From: VMCP01 sp964527775
GTDB lineage: Bacteria > Bacteroidota > Bacteroidia > NS11-12g > UBA955
DNA length: 64,000 nucleotides
Reading direction: 5' to 3'
NCBI GenBank assembly: GCA_964527775.1
Contig: CAZGQS010000008.1
Coordinates: 14,181-78,180 of the forward strand
This document shows, piece by piece, positions 33,061 through 43,155 of this stretch. Positions within the stretch are counted from its first letter, which is position 1; each line of letters opens with the position of its first letter. A program made the position numbers and the translations under genes. The notes under the pieces were generated by a model. The model had not been told where the DNA came from, made no database searches, and was given only the letters and a program-made list of their open reading frames with translations.

Positions 33061-35496
33061 ATGAAGAAACTATTCCTCGGTTTGATGGCTGTTTTACTTG
33101 CGAATATCGCAGGTGCACAGGTATTGCAGCCGCTTGGAACGGGCTTGCCAGGTAAAGTGGTTGCTTCATATGCCACCGATAATGAATTTTTTGCCCTCTA
33201 TGAAGATGTAGAAACTGCGCAATCCAATGATTATACATTGGCTCGTTGGAACGGGGTTTTTTGGCAGTTATATCCAGGTTTGGAAACACCAGAACCAGTT
33301 GAAGTTACCGAGGGAGTTTACAATTTTCATTCCATTGTACTTTACAAAAACACCATTTATGTAGGTGCTTATATTGCAAATGCTTCGAAAGATGCCGAAG
33401 TTCCCGTATCACACTTATATAAATGGAGCGAAACTAAACAAAGTTGGGTGCCTGAAATTGGTGTTGTAGATACTCGAAACAACGGTATAGTATCTATGTC
33501 GGTGTTTGATGATAAATTGATGATTGCTGGACAGTTTGAGTCAACCGTTGCGGGCAAGAGCATTCAGAATATTGCCGTATTCAATGGCAGTCAGTGGGAC
33601 TACATGGGTACCAGTGATATGGTTCAAGGCGCAAACGGGCTGATTCGTGCTTTACAGCCCTTGGGAAATAGACTTTACATGGCAGGTAACTTCACCACTT
33701 TTGCGGGAGGTTCAACTGGCAACATTGCTTATTACACAGCTGCCAATGGTGGTTGGGGAGGAATTGGAAGTCCTTTCTCTGGTGAAATCCTAGACATGGC
33801 CACGTATAACGGTAGTTTAGCGGTTTTGGGTACACAAACTAATGGTTCACGTGAAGTTAGAGTCTTTAAAGGAACATGGTCGTCTGCTATTGATTTTACA
33901 GGATTCTCCACTGCAAATATAAAAAGTATTGCTGGGGCCGGTGACAAGCTCGTGTTGGCAGGTGATTTCATCAAAGACGGAAATGGATCTTCATTGCTTG
34001 TATACGATGGTTCTCAACTCTCTTTCACGGGTAATCGTTTAACGGGTCAATTTAGCTTGGGTCAACGTGGTAGTGAAGCATTTGTATGGGGAGATTTTAA
34101 AGAATTAAACACAGACCTGAAGTACTTTTCTACCATTGTATTTGCTACGGGTAATTTATTCGGTGATTTATATTTTGATCTTGATGGTGACTGTATCAAA
34201 GATGCTAATGAAATGGGTATTCCTGAAAGCATCATCAGAGTCATTCGCAAGTCAGACAAACAACAGTTTTTTACGGTAACTGATAAAAATGGTCACTTTA
34301 CATTGTCATTGCCGGAAGGTGATTACACTGTGGAACATATGTCTCGCAGACACATGTATAGCATATGCACTGGTAACTATGCTACTCAAGTGAGAAATGG
34401 CAAATATTCATCTGTAAGTTTGGGAGAGTATATGAGTCCCACAACCAAAGATTTGGAAGTGGCTTTAAATCCCATTTATCCAGCAGAATTAAAGGCTGGT
34501 GACACTGTTAGAGCCTTGTTAGTGGTTAAAAACCACGGTGCACAAAAGGTGAATACCACCATTCACGTGGCTCATGATTTGCCTTTGGCCGACTTCGAAT
34601 CATTTCCAGAGGCTGATAACTATGACGGTATCGAAGCAACCTTTTCGCTTTCAAACCTAGAACCTTTTGAAGCTCGTTCTATCATTCTTAAGTATAAAAT
34701 TCCTCATACCGCTACTGCCGAGAATAGATTTGGTTTGTATGTGAAAACGGGTTCACTTTCGGCTCAAAACGATGCCTATCAGAATGACAATTTCGACACC
34801 ACCAAACTGAGTATTGGTAAGCGAGGAAATGGGGCTAATTCGGTTGAAAAAACAGCAGATTTTGGTCCTACCGTAGATTACAGAACTAAGACTTGGTTGT
34901 ACACCGTTAATTTCAGAAATACAGGTAATTCATTTGTGAAAAAAGCGGTAATGATTGATACCTTGTCAACTCAGCTTCCATTGCAAAGAGTTTTGTTGAA
35001 GTCGTTCTATCCAGTAAAAGCTCATTACAGCATTCAGAAGGGGCACATTTTAGTAGTGTCTTTTGATCCTGCTAATTTGAAAACCTATGAAAGTACTCCA
35101 ACACAGTCTACAGGTTGGGTACAATACCAGTTGGATTTTTACGAGCAAATGAGTGTAAAAACTCAGATTGATAACGTTGCTTATGTGAATTTTGATTCTA
35201 AATGGGTTGGTGCATCTGAAAACTGTCAGGTGATGGTGATTGATGGTGCAATGTCAACCAACAAGAATTTAAATAAGAATGGGTTGAAGGTTTATCCTAA
35301 CCCAGTAAAGTCAGCGTTAACGGTTGAATGGTTGCAAAAAGAACGGGGTCAAGAATACCAAATATTGGACATGACCGGTAGAGTAGTGACAGATGGTATT
35401 GTTGGTGAAGGAAGTGTGAATGTATCGGGATTGAATTCAGGTATATATTTACTCAATACTCTTTCAAGCAGTACGAGATTCCAAGTACTGAAATAA
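33061..35496 (+). CDS. Large secreted protein with T9SS type A sorting domain
   Basis: 811 residues from ATG 33061, chosen over a GTG at 33022 because it gives a proper signal peptide (MKKLFLGLMAVLLANIAGAQ). Residues about 20-370 form kelch-like or propeller strands (YLARW, AVFNGSQWDYMG, GNFTTFAGG); next is a SdrD-B-like carrier domain (DLYFDLDGDCIKDANEMGIPE, a calcium-loop-like DxDxD, then GHFTLSLPEGDYTVEH); then a DUF11/DUF7619-like sandwich; and the type A tail (VYPNPVKSALTVEW ... GLNSGIYLLNT). Probably an adhesin or surface protein. It overlaps the convergent meaB by 33 bp. Confidence 0.8.
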   Translation: MKKLFLGLMAVLLANIAGAQVLQPLGTGLPGKVVASYATDNEFFALYEDVETAQSNDYTLARWNGVFWQLYPGLETPEPVEVTEGVYNFHSIVLYKNTIYVGAYIANASKDAEVPVSHLYKWSETKQSWVPEIGVVDTRNNGIVSMSVFDDKLMIAGQFESTVAGKSIQNIAVFNGSQWDYMGTSDMVQGANGLIRALQPLGNRLYMAGNFTTFAGGSTGNIAYYTAANGGWGGIGSPFSGEILDMATYNGSLAVLGTQTNGSREVRVFKGTWSSAIDFTGFSTANIKSIAGAGDKLVLAGDFIKDGNGSSLLVYDGSQLSFTGNRLTGQFSLGQRGSEAFVWGDFKELNTDLKYFSTIVFATGNLFGDLYFDLDGDCIKDANEMGIPESIIRVIRKSDKQQFFTVTDKNGHFTLSLPEGDYTVEHMSRRHMYSICTGNYATQVRNGKYSSVSLGEYMSPTTKDLEVALNPIYPAELKAGDTVRALLVVKNHGAQKVNTTIHVAHDLPLADFESFPEADNYDGIEATFSLSNLEPFEARSIILKYKIPHTATAENRFGLYVKTGSLSAQNDAYQNDNFDTTKLSIGKRGNGANSVEKTADFGPTVDYRTKTWLYTVNFRNTGNSFVKKAVMIDTLSTQLPLQRVLLKSFYPVKAHYSIQKGHILVVSFDPANLKTYESTPTQSTGWVQYQLDFYEQMSVKTQIDNVAYVNFDSKWVGASENCQVMVIDGAMSTNKNLNKNGLKVYPNPVKSALTVEWLQKERGQEYQILDMTGRVVTDGIVGEGSVNVSGLNSGIYLLNTLSSSTRFQVLK

Positions 35497-36360
35497 ATTA
35501 AAATCTCCTTTTTTAAGTTCCGTCTCAATCTCGCTTTGAAGTGTTTGGATGGATACATCTCTCATTCTATTTCGCTGAATGATTTTATATGCTTTTTCAG
35601 CAAATAGGTGTTTTTTGCGGGAATTATGTTGGTTGACCACTTGATGCTTTGAAATGGATTCTGCCAAGGCGGGGATTCCTATACTTTGCATGGCTTGAGT
35701 CAATATCACAGGACATTCCCATGTTTCAGTGGCACGAACATGAGCCAATTTCATCAAGTAAGAGGCAAAAGCGGCGGCGCCGTCTCTATCTGATTTGTTG
35801 ACTACGAAAACATCGGCAATTTCCATGATTCCACTTTTGAGGGTTTGTATTTCATCGCCACTTTCAGGCACAGAAACAACAATGGTGGTATCGGCCAATC
35901 CAGCGATTTCTACTTCACTTTGACCTACGCCCACCGTTTCTATAATGATGCGATCAAATGGGGCGAATTTAAGAACTTCTACCATCTCAATGATACTGGC
36001 AGATAGTCCGCCCAGAGAGCCTCGAGAGGACACGCTTCTAATATAAACATTGGGATTCAAGAATAGCGATTGCATTCTCAATCGATCTCCCAAGAGGGAT
36101 CCAAAATTGAAAGCACTGCTTGGGTCAACGGCAAGAATGGCAATTTTTAGATTTTGCTCTGCCCAATAATTTACCAATGCATTAACCAAAGTGGATTTCC
36201 CGGCACCTGGAGGTCCTGTGATACCAATGACGGGTGTTGCGCCATTCATGAGTTTCAGAAGATCTAGTGCCTTGGGGTGCTGGTTTTCTACCCATGATAA
36301 TGCACGAGCTATATGCAGCTCATCACCATCTTTGATTTTTGGTAGTTCTGGAATCAGCAT
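35464..36360 (-). CDS. meaB: Methylmalonyl-CoA mutase-associated GTPase MeaB
   Basis: 298 residues, G3E-family GTPase that protects and reloads B12-dependent methylmalonyl-CoA mutase. Walker A GITGPPGAGKSTL (residues 49-56 for GPPGAGKS), LAVDPSSAFNFGSLLGDRLRM, the switch region SRGSLGGLS, IIIETVGVGQSEVEIAGLADT, and NKSD as G4. Length is slightly short compared with about 330. No mutase gene is in the window. An exact -7 box (TATATTTG) lies 4 nt upstream of ATG 36360. Confidence 0.92.
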   Translation of the reverse strand: MLIPELPKIKDGDELHIARALSWVENQHPKALDLLKLMNGATPVIGITGPPGAGKSTLVNALVNYWAEQNLKIAILAVDPSSAFNFGSLLGDRLRMQSLFLNPNVYIRSVSSRGSLGGLSASIIEMVEVLKFAPFDRIIIETVGVGQSEVEIAGLADTTIVVSVPESGDEIQTLKSGIMEIADVFVVNKSDRDGAAAFASYLMKLAHVRATETWECPVILTQAMQSIGIPALAESISKHQVVNQHNSRKKHLFAEKAYKIIQRNRMRDVSIQTLQSEIETELKKGDFNLFQYLESRTA

Positions 36361-36364
36361 GTTT

Positions 36365-36372
36365 CAAATATA
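36365..36372 (-). promoter_or_regulatory. -7 box of meaB
   Basis: TATATTTG on the minus strand, exact match, 4 nt before the ATG, just downstream of the tsaD stop. Confidence 0.5.
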
Positions 36373-36376
36373 CGTT

Positions 36377-37378
36377 TCAACTCCGTGTATAAGGTAAGTC
36401 AGATATTTTTAGATAATTACGTGTTTCATGCAAGAAACTACCAGCCATGGCTATCATAGCAGCATTGTCGGTGCAGTATTCGAATTTGGGGATGTAAGAT
36501 TGGATTTTAAATTTTTGGGCAATTTTTGTAAATTCTGCTCGCAAAGGTTGATTTGCTGAAACCCCACCAACCAGTCCAATAGACTTTGGGTTGAATTGTT
36601 TGATTCCTTTGGTCAATCGTTTGTTGAGCATATCAATCAAACATTTTTGGTAAGAGGCACAGACCGAAGAGATTTCTTGGTTTAAGAAATTGGGATTACT
36701 TTCTAATTGCTTGCGGAGAAAATAGAGCAGTGAAGTTTTAATTCCTGAAAAGCTAAAATCTAAGTTTGTTGTCTGACTATCGGGGAAAGTATAGGTGGTT
36801 GGGTTGCCATTCTCGGCTAATTTTGAAATTACAGGCCCACCAGGATAACCTAAGTTCATGAGTTTTGCCCCCTTATCGAAGGCTTCGCCTACTGCATCAT
36901 CAATGGTGTTGCCAACTATGGTCATTTGGTCAAATGATTCAACCATGATCAATTGTGTGTGTCCCCCGGAAACCAACAAACACAACATGGGGAATTCAAC
37001 CTCATGGTCTATGAAAAGGGCCGCGACATGTGCTTGCAGGTGATTCACGCCAATCAAGGGCTTATTTAGAGCAAGAGATATGCCTTTGGCCGTATTCAGT
37101 CCCACTATCAAAGAACCCATCAGTCCTGGTCCTTGGGTTACGGCGATAGCATCGATGTTTTTAAGGGACATTTGAGCGATTTTAAGGGCCTCATCAATGA
37201 CGGGAATGATGTTGCTTTGGTGCGCTCGGGAAGCCAATTCAGGCACTACGCCACCGTATTTTCGATGAACGTCTTGAGTGGCCATAACATTTGACAATAT
37301 AACACCGTTATGAATCACGGCGGCTGCGGTATCGTCGCAACTGCTCTCAATGCCCAATATAGTGGAGTTGTGGCTCAT
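36377..37378 (-). CDS. tsaD: tRNA threonylcarbamoyladenosine transferase TsaD
   Basis: 333 residues from ATG 37378, where MSHNSTILGIESSCDDTAAAVI is the standard TsaD start; an upstream in-frame ATG adds an unlikely 19-residue tail. ASKH/Kae1 fold: metal histidines in SRAHQSN and GVNHLQAHVAAL, the conserved SGGHTQL and VGGVSANQPLR. TsaD transfers threonylcarbamoyl to A37 of ANN-decoding tRNAs, providing the substrate of MtaB (gene at 9317). Divergent from tamB. Confidence 0.94.
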   Translation of the reverse strand: MSHNSTILGIESSCDDTAAAVIHNGVILSNVMATQDVHRKYGGVVPELASRAHQSNIIPVIDEALKIAQMSLKNIDAIAVTQGPGLMGSLIVGLNTAKGISLALNKPLIGVNHLQAHVAALFIDHEVEFPMLCLLVSGGHTQLIMVESFDQMTIVGNTIDDAVGEAFDKGAKLMNLGYPGGPVISKLAENGNPTTYTFPDSQTTNLDFSFSGIKTSLLYFLRKQLESNPNFLNQEISSVCASYQKCLIDMLNKRLTKGIKQFNPKSIGLVGGVSANQPLRAEFTKIAQKFKIQSYIPKFEYCTDNAAMIAMAGSFLHETRNYLKISDLPYTRS

Positions 37379-37406
37379 AGGTGGATTCGCGTATAGTATA
37401 AAAAAA

Positions 37407-37414
37407 TATCTTTG
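37407..37414 (+). promoter_or_regulatory. -7 box of tamB, deciding a TTG start
   Basis: TATCTTTG, exact match. An in-frame TTG at 37412 overlaps the box; the next TTG, 37421, is 6 nt downstream, matching the spacing of the other genes. Confidence 0.45.
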
Positions 37415-37420
37415 AGGGAT

Positions 37421-40400
37421 TTGAAAAAACGGCATTCAAAATTAAGAAAGTTCTTGCTTAGAACTCTACTGGCATTGGTATTTCTTTCCAGTGTGGTTGC
37501 CGTTTTGACTCGAAATAGAAAAGTTCAAACCCATATTGCCCGTTATTTGACTCATAAATTCACTGAACTGACGGGTGCAGATATCCACATTGGTTCAGTG
37601 GAAGTTGATTTTTTGCGCAATTTCCACGTAGAAGATTTGGTGGTTTTTGATTTGCATAAAGACACATTATTAAAGCTTAAAAGCTTAGACTTTAGAGTTG
37701 ACGAGGTGAACTTCCCCAAAAATACAGCGCGGGTCACCAATGTAGTTTTGAATCACGGTTTTTTCAAGATGGGGCAATACCCCAATGAAACCCTTTTCAA
37801 TTACGAAATGATATTGGCTCGATTGAGTTCAGATAGTTCATCTTCAAAACCTTGGGGAGTAAAAATAGACCAAATTAAATTGTTGGCAACCGACTATGTT
37901 TATTTCACAGGGATGCATCCCGAAAAATCAAACATCAAGGGAGAATTTGATCCGAGCTACATCAGAGTCAACAATCTCACCGGTGACATTGCTCATTTAG
38001 AGGCCTTTAAAAATGGTAAGTTCACCTTTGATATTACGAACTTAACGGGTGCAGAACGAAGCGGGTTTGCAATTGATGAACTTGCAACACAAGGGGTGTT
38101 TTATAACAAGAGATTGGAGTTGAATGGCCTCAGACTTTTTTCACTTGATACACACATTGAAGGATTGTTCAGCATGGATTGGTCTGCTAAAGACGCCATG
38201 AAAGATTTTTACAGAAAAGTAATTTTTCAATTAACGGTGGCATCATCTCCCATCAGATTGAGCGATATAGGTCCATTTGCCCCGTGGTTGAAATCCCACA
38301 GCACCTCTTTGTTGTGTGATTTTACTTTGAAGGGACCTCTATCTGATTTAAAAAGTAAAGATTTTACTGCGTTGACTTCGGCTGGTACTGAGTTGAATTT
38401 GAATTATCGGTTAACGGGTTTGCCGAACGTTTCAAAGCTCGTGAATACCGTAAAAATGAATGATTGCGTGATCGAAATGACCGATGCGATGGAAATGTTT
38501 GCGGGTGAAACTTGGGGTGGTTATTTGGCTCGATTTGGTACCACCTATTGGAATGCGGAACTACAGATTCCTATGGATTCATTTGTTTTTAATGGTACTG
38601 CTCAGACAGATGTTGGAGGATATGATGGTGAATTCGCCCTTGATTTTTCACGGGATGAGTCAATGCCCTTCAGACTCATTGGCGAAACCAAAGATCTACA
38701 ATTGAATGGATTTGCTACAACACTCAGTGATTTAGGTGCTTTGAACGCAAAAGTTGCTGTTTTTGGTGACGGATTTGATGAGAATGCATCTGGTAACTTT
38801 GATTTAAACGTTGCAGACCTAAGTTACAATGGTCAAATCTTGCAAAATTCTATCTTTAACGGAACCCTAAACAAGGGTGAGATTGAATTGAATGTTTCAT
38901 CCTCAGATGTTAAATCGAAATTGGAACTTAGTCTACTTGGAGGCAACATATTTGGTGTAAAGAAGAGTTTAAATGCACAACTAAATTTGAGTAAGTTGGA
39001 TTTCAAAGCACTCGGATTTGATACTGCAAATTTAGATGTTGCTGGGAAATTTAATATAGCCATTGCTGGTTCTTCTTGGGATGATTTAACGGGTTTAGTC
39101 ACCATTCAAGACGCAAGGTTTCACAAGGGAAATGATGAGTATATTCTCAGAAATCAACTCATTCAACGTCCTACAACTGATTATTTAGGATTTAAAGGCG
39201 ATTGGGCTGAGGGAAGTATATCGGGCCCGTTGAAATTTACCCATACACCTAATTGGATTGATCACTTGAGCAATAATTTGGTGCCGGAGAGGTTTAAAGA
39301 CATCGGATTTGCTTTGAATGATTCAATTTATTTCAACCTATTTTTACCCCAAACTGCATGGATAGATGCTTTCCTTATTAAAGGATTGAAGTTGGGTCCA
39401 TTGAACATCAAGGGCCATTATTTTGCACAAAACAACATTTGCGATCTTAAAATTGGGCCTTTTAGTTTGGAATATGGAAAACTATACAGCGAACGAGTGA
39501 AATTGAGCTTATTGAAGCCCACCACTCACGGTATGACTAAATTGAGGGTGTCAACAAACTACATGTTGGTTGATAATACGGTTTATGATACCTTAGGATT
39601 TGCCTTCGACATCATGAAAGGTGGATACCAAGTGAAAACACTATTGCATGAAAAAGCCGATCGTTACTCTTTGGGAGTTGCTGGCACTGGTGCCATTCAT
39701 GAAGATTTTGCAAATTTGTATTTCCAAGAAACCTACCTGCGAATTCAAAAGCAATTTTGGACCTTAGACGACAAGGCTCGGATCAACTTCAATAAGAACA
39801 ACATTGAAGTAAATGATTTTTACATTGCAGACGCAACTCACTTTTTTCAAGTAGATGGGGTTGCAAGTAAATCTCACTCAGATACCCTAAAAGTTGAATT
39901 CGGAAATATTACTCCGCGTGTTTTGATGCCGTTTTTTCCCAAGGGGACGTTTGATAGTTTGAATTTTAGGTCAAATGGTTCTGTGGCTTTAAGTGGGGTT
40001 TTTGGTGATTTGCAGTTTTTGGGGAATTTGGACATCAATAAAATTAGATACCAGAATTTTGAATATGGAAGTGCATCTGTTTCCATTGAAGAATCTGAAG
40101 TTCAGGGCAGATTGAAAATGGATGCCTCCATGAGAACGGGTCCGTTGGAGAAGACGCGCTTCTATGGTACCGTAAGTCTAAAAGACAATGAATCGGCTGA
40201 TTTGGATATTTTGGGGACCATTCCACAAAATTCAAGCTTGCAAATATTAAAGCCCTTTTTAGACGGCGTAATCACAGTTAAAGAAGGGAAATTTGGCGGT
40301 AATGTTCGAATTTCGGGAAAGAGCAATCGACCCAAAATAATGGGCTTGTTGACCACTAATACTGTAAAATTGGGGGTTGATTACCTGGGAACAGATTATT

Positions 40401-41872
40401 ATTTGGGCGGGAACTTTAAAGTTACTGACCAAGGATTGTTCACGATGCGCCCCATGAAGTTTTTCGATGAATCAAAGGTGAATTTTGGCTGGATGACCTT
40501 GGCATTAACTCACGAGAATTACAAAAACTTTGCTTTAGATTTAAAAGTAGACAGCATTCGTAATATGCGAGTATTGAAAACTACAGAAAAGATGAATGAT
40601 CTCTTCTATGGCAATGCCTGGGCCGATGGCAACTGCCGAATTTATGGGTTGTTTTCAGAAATTGATATGGATATAAACCTCAAAACAAGACCCCAAACTT
40701 CAGTATCCATTCAATATCCAGAAGTTTCAGAGAATATTGTCTCTAATTCCATAAAATTTGTCACCAAAACACCATCCAGTAAAACAGCAATTCCTGCACC
40801 TGTTTTAATAGAAAGCGACGCCATTGGTAAGATTACCCTAAACATTCAAGCAACCGATGATGCCGAAGCAAGATTTGTCATTGATAAACGTTTGGGCGAT
40901 GTGATTAAAGGGAATGGAAGTGGGAACTTGCGTCTGATTTATGATAGAGACGAAGAATTATACCTTTACGGTAGTTATATGATCAGTAAAGGTGAGTATG
41001 CATTTTCCTTGCCGGGGGTAAATCTTTTGAAAAAAATAAACCTACAGAAAGGTGGTACCATCGCTTGGGATGGTGACCCTTTCAATGCAAGGGTTGATTT
41101 AGCCGGTAATTTCGAGAAACGACTTTCACCCTCAACCTTGATGATTAGCAATGCGGGTTCGGGAAATTCTTATCCAGCTTCTCGATTTGTAAGCACCCTT
41201 TACATGAAAGGTAATTTGTTTAGTCCCCAAATTTCTTTTGATTTAGATGCTCCAGATTTGATTTCATCCGGCGGTACTTCAGCCAATGAGGTTAATTCGG
41301 TCATTCAAAGAATCAAAGCTGACAAAGATGAAACCATGAGGCAATCTATTGCATTGTTGTTGTTTGGGAATTTCTTGCCTCCCTCGTTCTCGTCTGCTTC
41401 GGCTCCAAATACCAATGCATTTAGCGGGACGGGTTTTGCAGGAAATAGCATTTCTACCATTGCCAGCAGTGTGGTGAATGATTTATTTTCTAAATATGGT
41501 ATTCCCACCCGAATTCAAGTGAATATTGACGATGTTCGCAATGCAACGGGAACCAGTAATACTCAGTTATTTGTCAATAGTGAATGGTTTTTGTCTGATC
41601 GACTTCGTTTGGATTTGAATTACGACCCTACCGTAGCAGTATTGGTTAACAGCGTGGCGGTGCCCATAAATTTTAATTTGGAGTATAAAACCAGTGATGA
41701 AAACTGGCGATTGAAAGCATTTTCAAGATCCAATAATTTGCTGTTGCAACAAAATAACTCACCCACCACCAACGGAGTGTCTGGCAATACTTTGGGTACA
41801 GGTGTGCTTTACCGAAGAGAGTTTGATACCTTTCAACGAAAAAAGAAAAAGAAATCCAATGAATCAAACTAA
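37421..41872 (+). CDS. tamB: TamB-like translocation and assembly/lipid-transport protein
   Basis: A 1483-residue AsmA/TamB-superfamily protein: an N-terminal membrane anchor (KFLLRTLLALVFLSSVVAVLT), an AsmA-like head (LTGADIHIGSVEVDFLRNFHVEDLVVFD), a very long repetitive beta-strand region forming a groove, and a C-terminal DUF490 block (LYLYGSYMISKGEYAFSLPG, NLQKGGTIAWDGDPFNARVDL). TamB-like proteins span the periplasm and carry phospholipids to, or assist barrel assembly in, the outer membrane. The family's partner TamA is not adjacent. The start is TTG 37421 (or 37412). No nearby ATG exists. Confidence 0.88.
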   Translation: MKKRHSKLRKFLLRTLLALVFLSSVVAVLTRNRKVQTHIARYLTHKFTELTGADIHIGSVEVDFLRNFHVEDLVVFDLHKDTLLKLKSLDFRVDEVNFPKNTARVTNVVLNHGFFKMGQYPNETLFNYEMILARLSSDSSSSKPWGVKIDQIKLLATDYVYFTGMHPEKSNIKGEFDPSYIRVNNLTGDIAHLEAFKNGKFTFDITNLTGAERSGFAIDELATQGVFYNKRLELNGLRLFSLDTHIEGLFSMDWSAKDAMKDFYRKVIFQLTVASSPIRLSDIGPFAPWLKSHSTSLLCDFTLKGPLSDLKSKDFTALTSAGTELNLNYRLTGLPNVSKLVNTVKMNDCVIEMTDAMEMFAGETWGGYLARFGTTYWNAELQIPMDSFVFNGTAQTDVGGYDGEFALDFSRDESMPFRLIGETKDLQLNGFATTLSDLGALNAKVAVFGDGFDENASGNFDLNVADLSYNGQILQNSIFNGTLNKGEIELNVSSSDVKSKLELSLLGGNIFGVKKSLNAQLNLSKLDFKALGFDTANLDVAGKFNIAIAGSSWDDLTGLVTIQDARFHKGNDEYILRNQLIQRPTTDYLGFKGDWAEGSISGPLKFTHTPNWIDHLSNNLVPERFKDIGFALNDSIYFNLFLPQTAWIDAFLIKGLKLGPLNIKGHYFAQNNICDLKIGPFSLEYGKLYSERVKLSLLKPTTHGMTKLRVSTNYMLVDNTVYDTLGFAFDIMKGGYQVKTLLHEKADRYSLGVAGTGAIHEDFANLYFQETYLRIQKQFWTLDDKARINFNKNNIEVNDFYIADATHFFQVDGVASKSHSDTLKVEFGNITPRVLMPFFPKGTFDSLNFRSNGSVALSGVFGDLQFLGNLDINKIRYQNFEYGSASVSIEESEVQGRLKMDASMRTGPLEKTRFYGTVSLKDNESADLDILGTIPQNSSLQILKPFLDGVITVKEGKFGGNVRISGKSNRPKIMGLLTTNTVKLGVDYLGTDYYLGGNFKVTDQGLFTMRPMKFFDESKVNFGWMTLALTHENYKNFALDLKVDSIRNMRVLKTTEKMNDLFYGNAWADGNCRIYGLFSEIDMDINLKTRPQTSVSIQYPEVSENIVSNSIKFVTKTPSSKTAIPAPVLIESDAIGKITLNIQATDDAEARFVIDKRLGDVIKGNGSGNLRLIYDRDEELYLYGSYMISKGEYAFSLPGVNLLKKINLQKGGTIAWDGDPFNARVDLAGNFEKRLSPSTLMISNAGSGNSYPASRFVSTLYMKGNLFSPQISFDLDAPDLISSGGTSANEVNSVIQRIKADKDETMRQSIALLLFGNFLPPSFSSASAPNTNAFSGTGFAGNSISTIASSVVNDLFSKYGIPTRIQVNIDDVRNATGTSNTQLFVNSEWFLSDRLRLDLNYDPTVAVLVNSVAVPINFNLEYKTSDENWRLKAFSRSNNLLLQQNNSPTTNGVSGNTLGTGVLYRREFDTFQRKKKKKSNESN

Positions 41873-41878
41873 ACTCGC

Positions 41879-43153
41879 ATGATGAAATCCGGTTGGCGAT
41901 TGTTCTTGGAATCAGTGAGAATGTCCACTGACGCTGTTAAGCGAAATAAACTCCGGAGTTTGTTGTCAGTCTTGGGTATTACCATCGGAATTTTTTGCAT
42001 CGTTTCTGTATATGCTCTGGTACATTCTTTGGAGTTGAGCTTGAACAATAGATTTTCAAAAATGGGCACACAAGTGTTGTTTGTTCAGAAATGGCCTTGG
42101 GATGATATGGGAAATGATTATCCTTGGTGGAAATTTTTGAAAAGACCCGTCTCTAGCGTTCAAGAAGCAGAATTTTTAGAGCGAAAACTTTCAAAGCAAC
42201 GGGTTTCTCACTTGGCTTATGTGTTCCAGTCAAATTTGAATGTTGCGGCAAATAAGCAGGTCTTGAACAATATATCCATTAGGTTTGTTTCACATGCATT
42301 CGACAAAGTTCAAGATGTGAGTGTTGCAGAAGGTCGTTATTTTACCGAACAAGAATCAAGCGCAGGCAGAAACGTGTGTTTGTTAGGTTATACTATCGCC
42401 AATAATTTGTTTCCCAATGGAAAAGCTACCGGAAGGGTTATTCGCTTGGGAAACCAAATGGTAACGGTCATTGGTGTTTGTGAACAACAGGGCAGTAGTA
42501 TTGTGGGTCAAAGTAACGATGATATTGTTATTGCGCCCGTAAAACTTGGACTCAGTTTGGCGTCCTACAGAAACAGTGAAGACGCCCAAATATTGGTGAG
42601 GGCTCAAGATGGGGTTGATTTAGATGAATTGCGTTTTGAGATAAATCGCCTCATGAGGCAAGTTCGAAAACTTCCTCCACACGCAGAAGACGACTTTGCG
42701 GTAAACAAAATGTCTATGATCACCGATGCGATTTCTGGTTTGTTCGGTCAAATTCAGAAAATAGGCCTCATTATCGGGGCTTTCGCCATGATTGTGGGTA
42801 GTTTTGGAGTTGCCAATATCATGTTTGTTTCGGTAAAAGAAAGAACCCGTGAAATTGGAATTCAAAAAGCTCTTGGAGCAACCAATGGTTTTATAAGAGC
42901 GCAGTTTTTATTGGAAAGCGTCTGGTTAAGCATTGCTGGCGGGGCCATTGGGCTGTTGTTGGTTGCGGGACTCCTAAAGATTTTAGATGCGTTTGCTAAA
43001 TCTGGTATGGGAGCTGACGTGGTTCTTGCCTTAAATTTGGAAGACGCTTTGCTTGGGGTAATCACATCCATTGTGGTTGGTCTAGTTGCAGGATTTCTTC
43101 CAGCACAAACCGCCGCAAAATTGAGTCCGGTAGATGCAATTAGATCGAATTAA
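41879..43153 (+). CDS. MacB-like ABC transporter permease (FtsX family)
   Basis: 424 residues: membrane span 1 with the family start (RMSTDAVKRNKLRSLLSVLGITIGIFCIV), a periplasmic MacB_PCD domain (about 60-270), and a C-terminal FtsX core of three spans (GLIIGAFAMIVGSFGVANIMFVSVKERTREIGIQKALGAT ... LLGVITSIVVGLVAGFLPA). These permeases do not form a channel but drive periplasmic mechanotransmission, for example in efflux or lipoprotein handling. The matching ATPase is absent. It begins 6 bp after tamB; the start could equally be the next ATG at 41882. Confidence 0.88.
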   Translation: MMKSGWRLFLESVRMSTDAVKRNKLRSLLSVLGITIGIFCIVSVYALVHSLELSLNNRFSKMGTQVLFVQKWPWDDMGNDYPWWKFLKRPVSSVQEAEFLERKLSKQRVSHLAYVFQSNLNVAANKQVLNNISIRFVSHAFDKVQDVSVAEGRYFTEQESSAGRNVCLLGYTIANNLFPNGKATGRVIRLGNQMVTVIGVCEQQGSSIVGQSNDDIVIAPVKLGLSLASYRNSEDAQILVRAQDGVDLDELRFEINRLMRQVRKLPPHAEDDFAVNKMSMITDAISGLFGQIQKIGLIIGAFAMIVGSFGVANIMFVSVKERTREIGIQKALGATNGFIRAQFLLESVWLSIAGGAIGLLLVAGLLKILDAFAKSGMGADVVLALNLEDALLGVITSIVVGLVAGFLPAQTAAKLSPVDAIRSN

Positions 43154-43155
43154 GA

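Noticed and set aside
36961..36972. Another 13-mer-like site (GTCCCCCGGAAA) in tsaD
   Set aside because: It encodes the invariant TsaD SGGHTQ motif, so protein constraint explains it.
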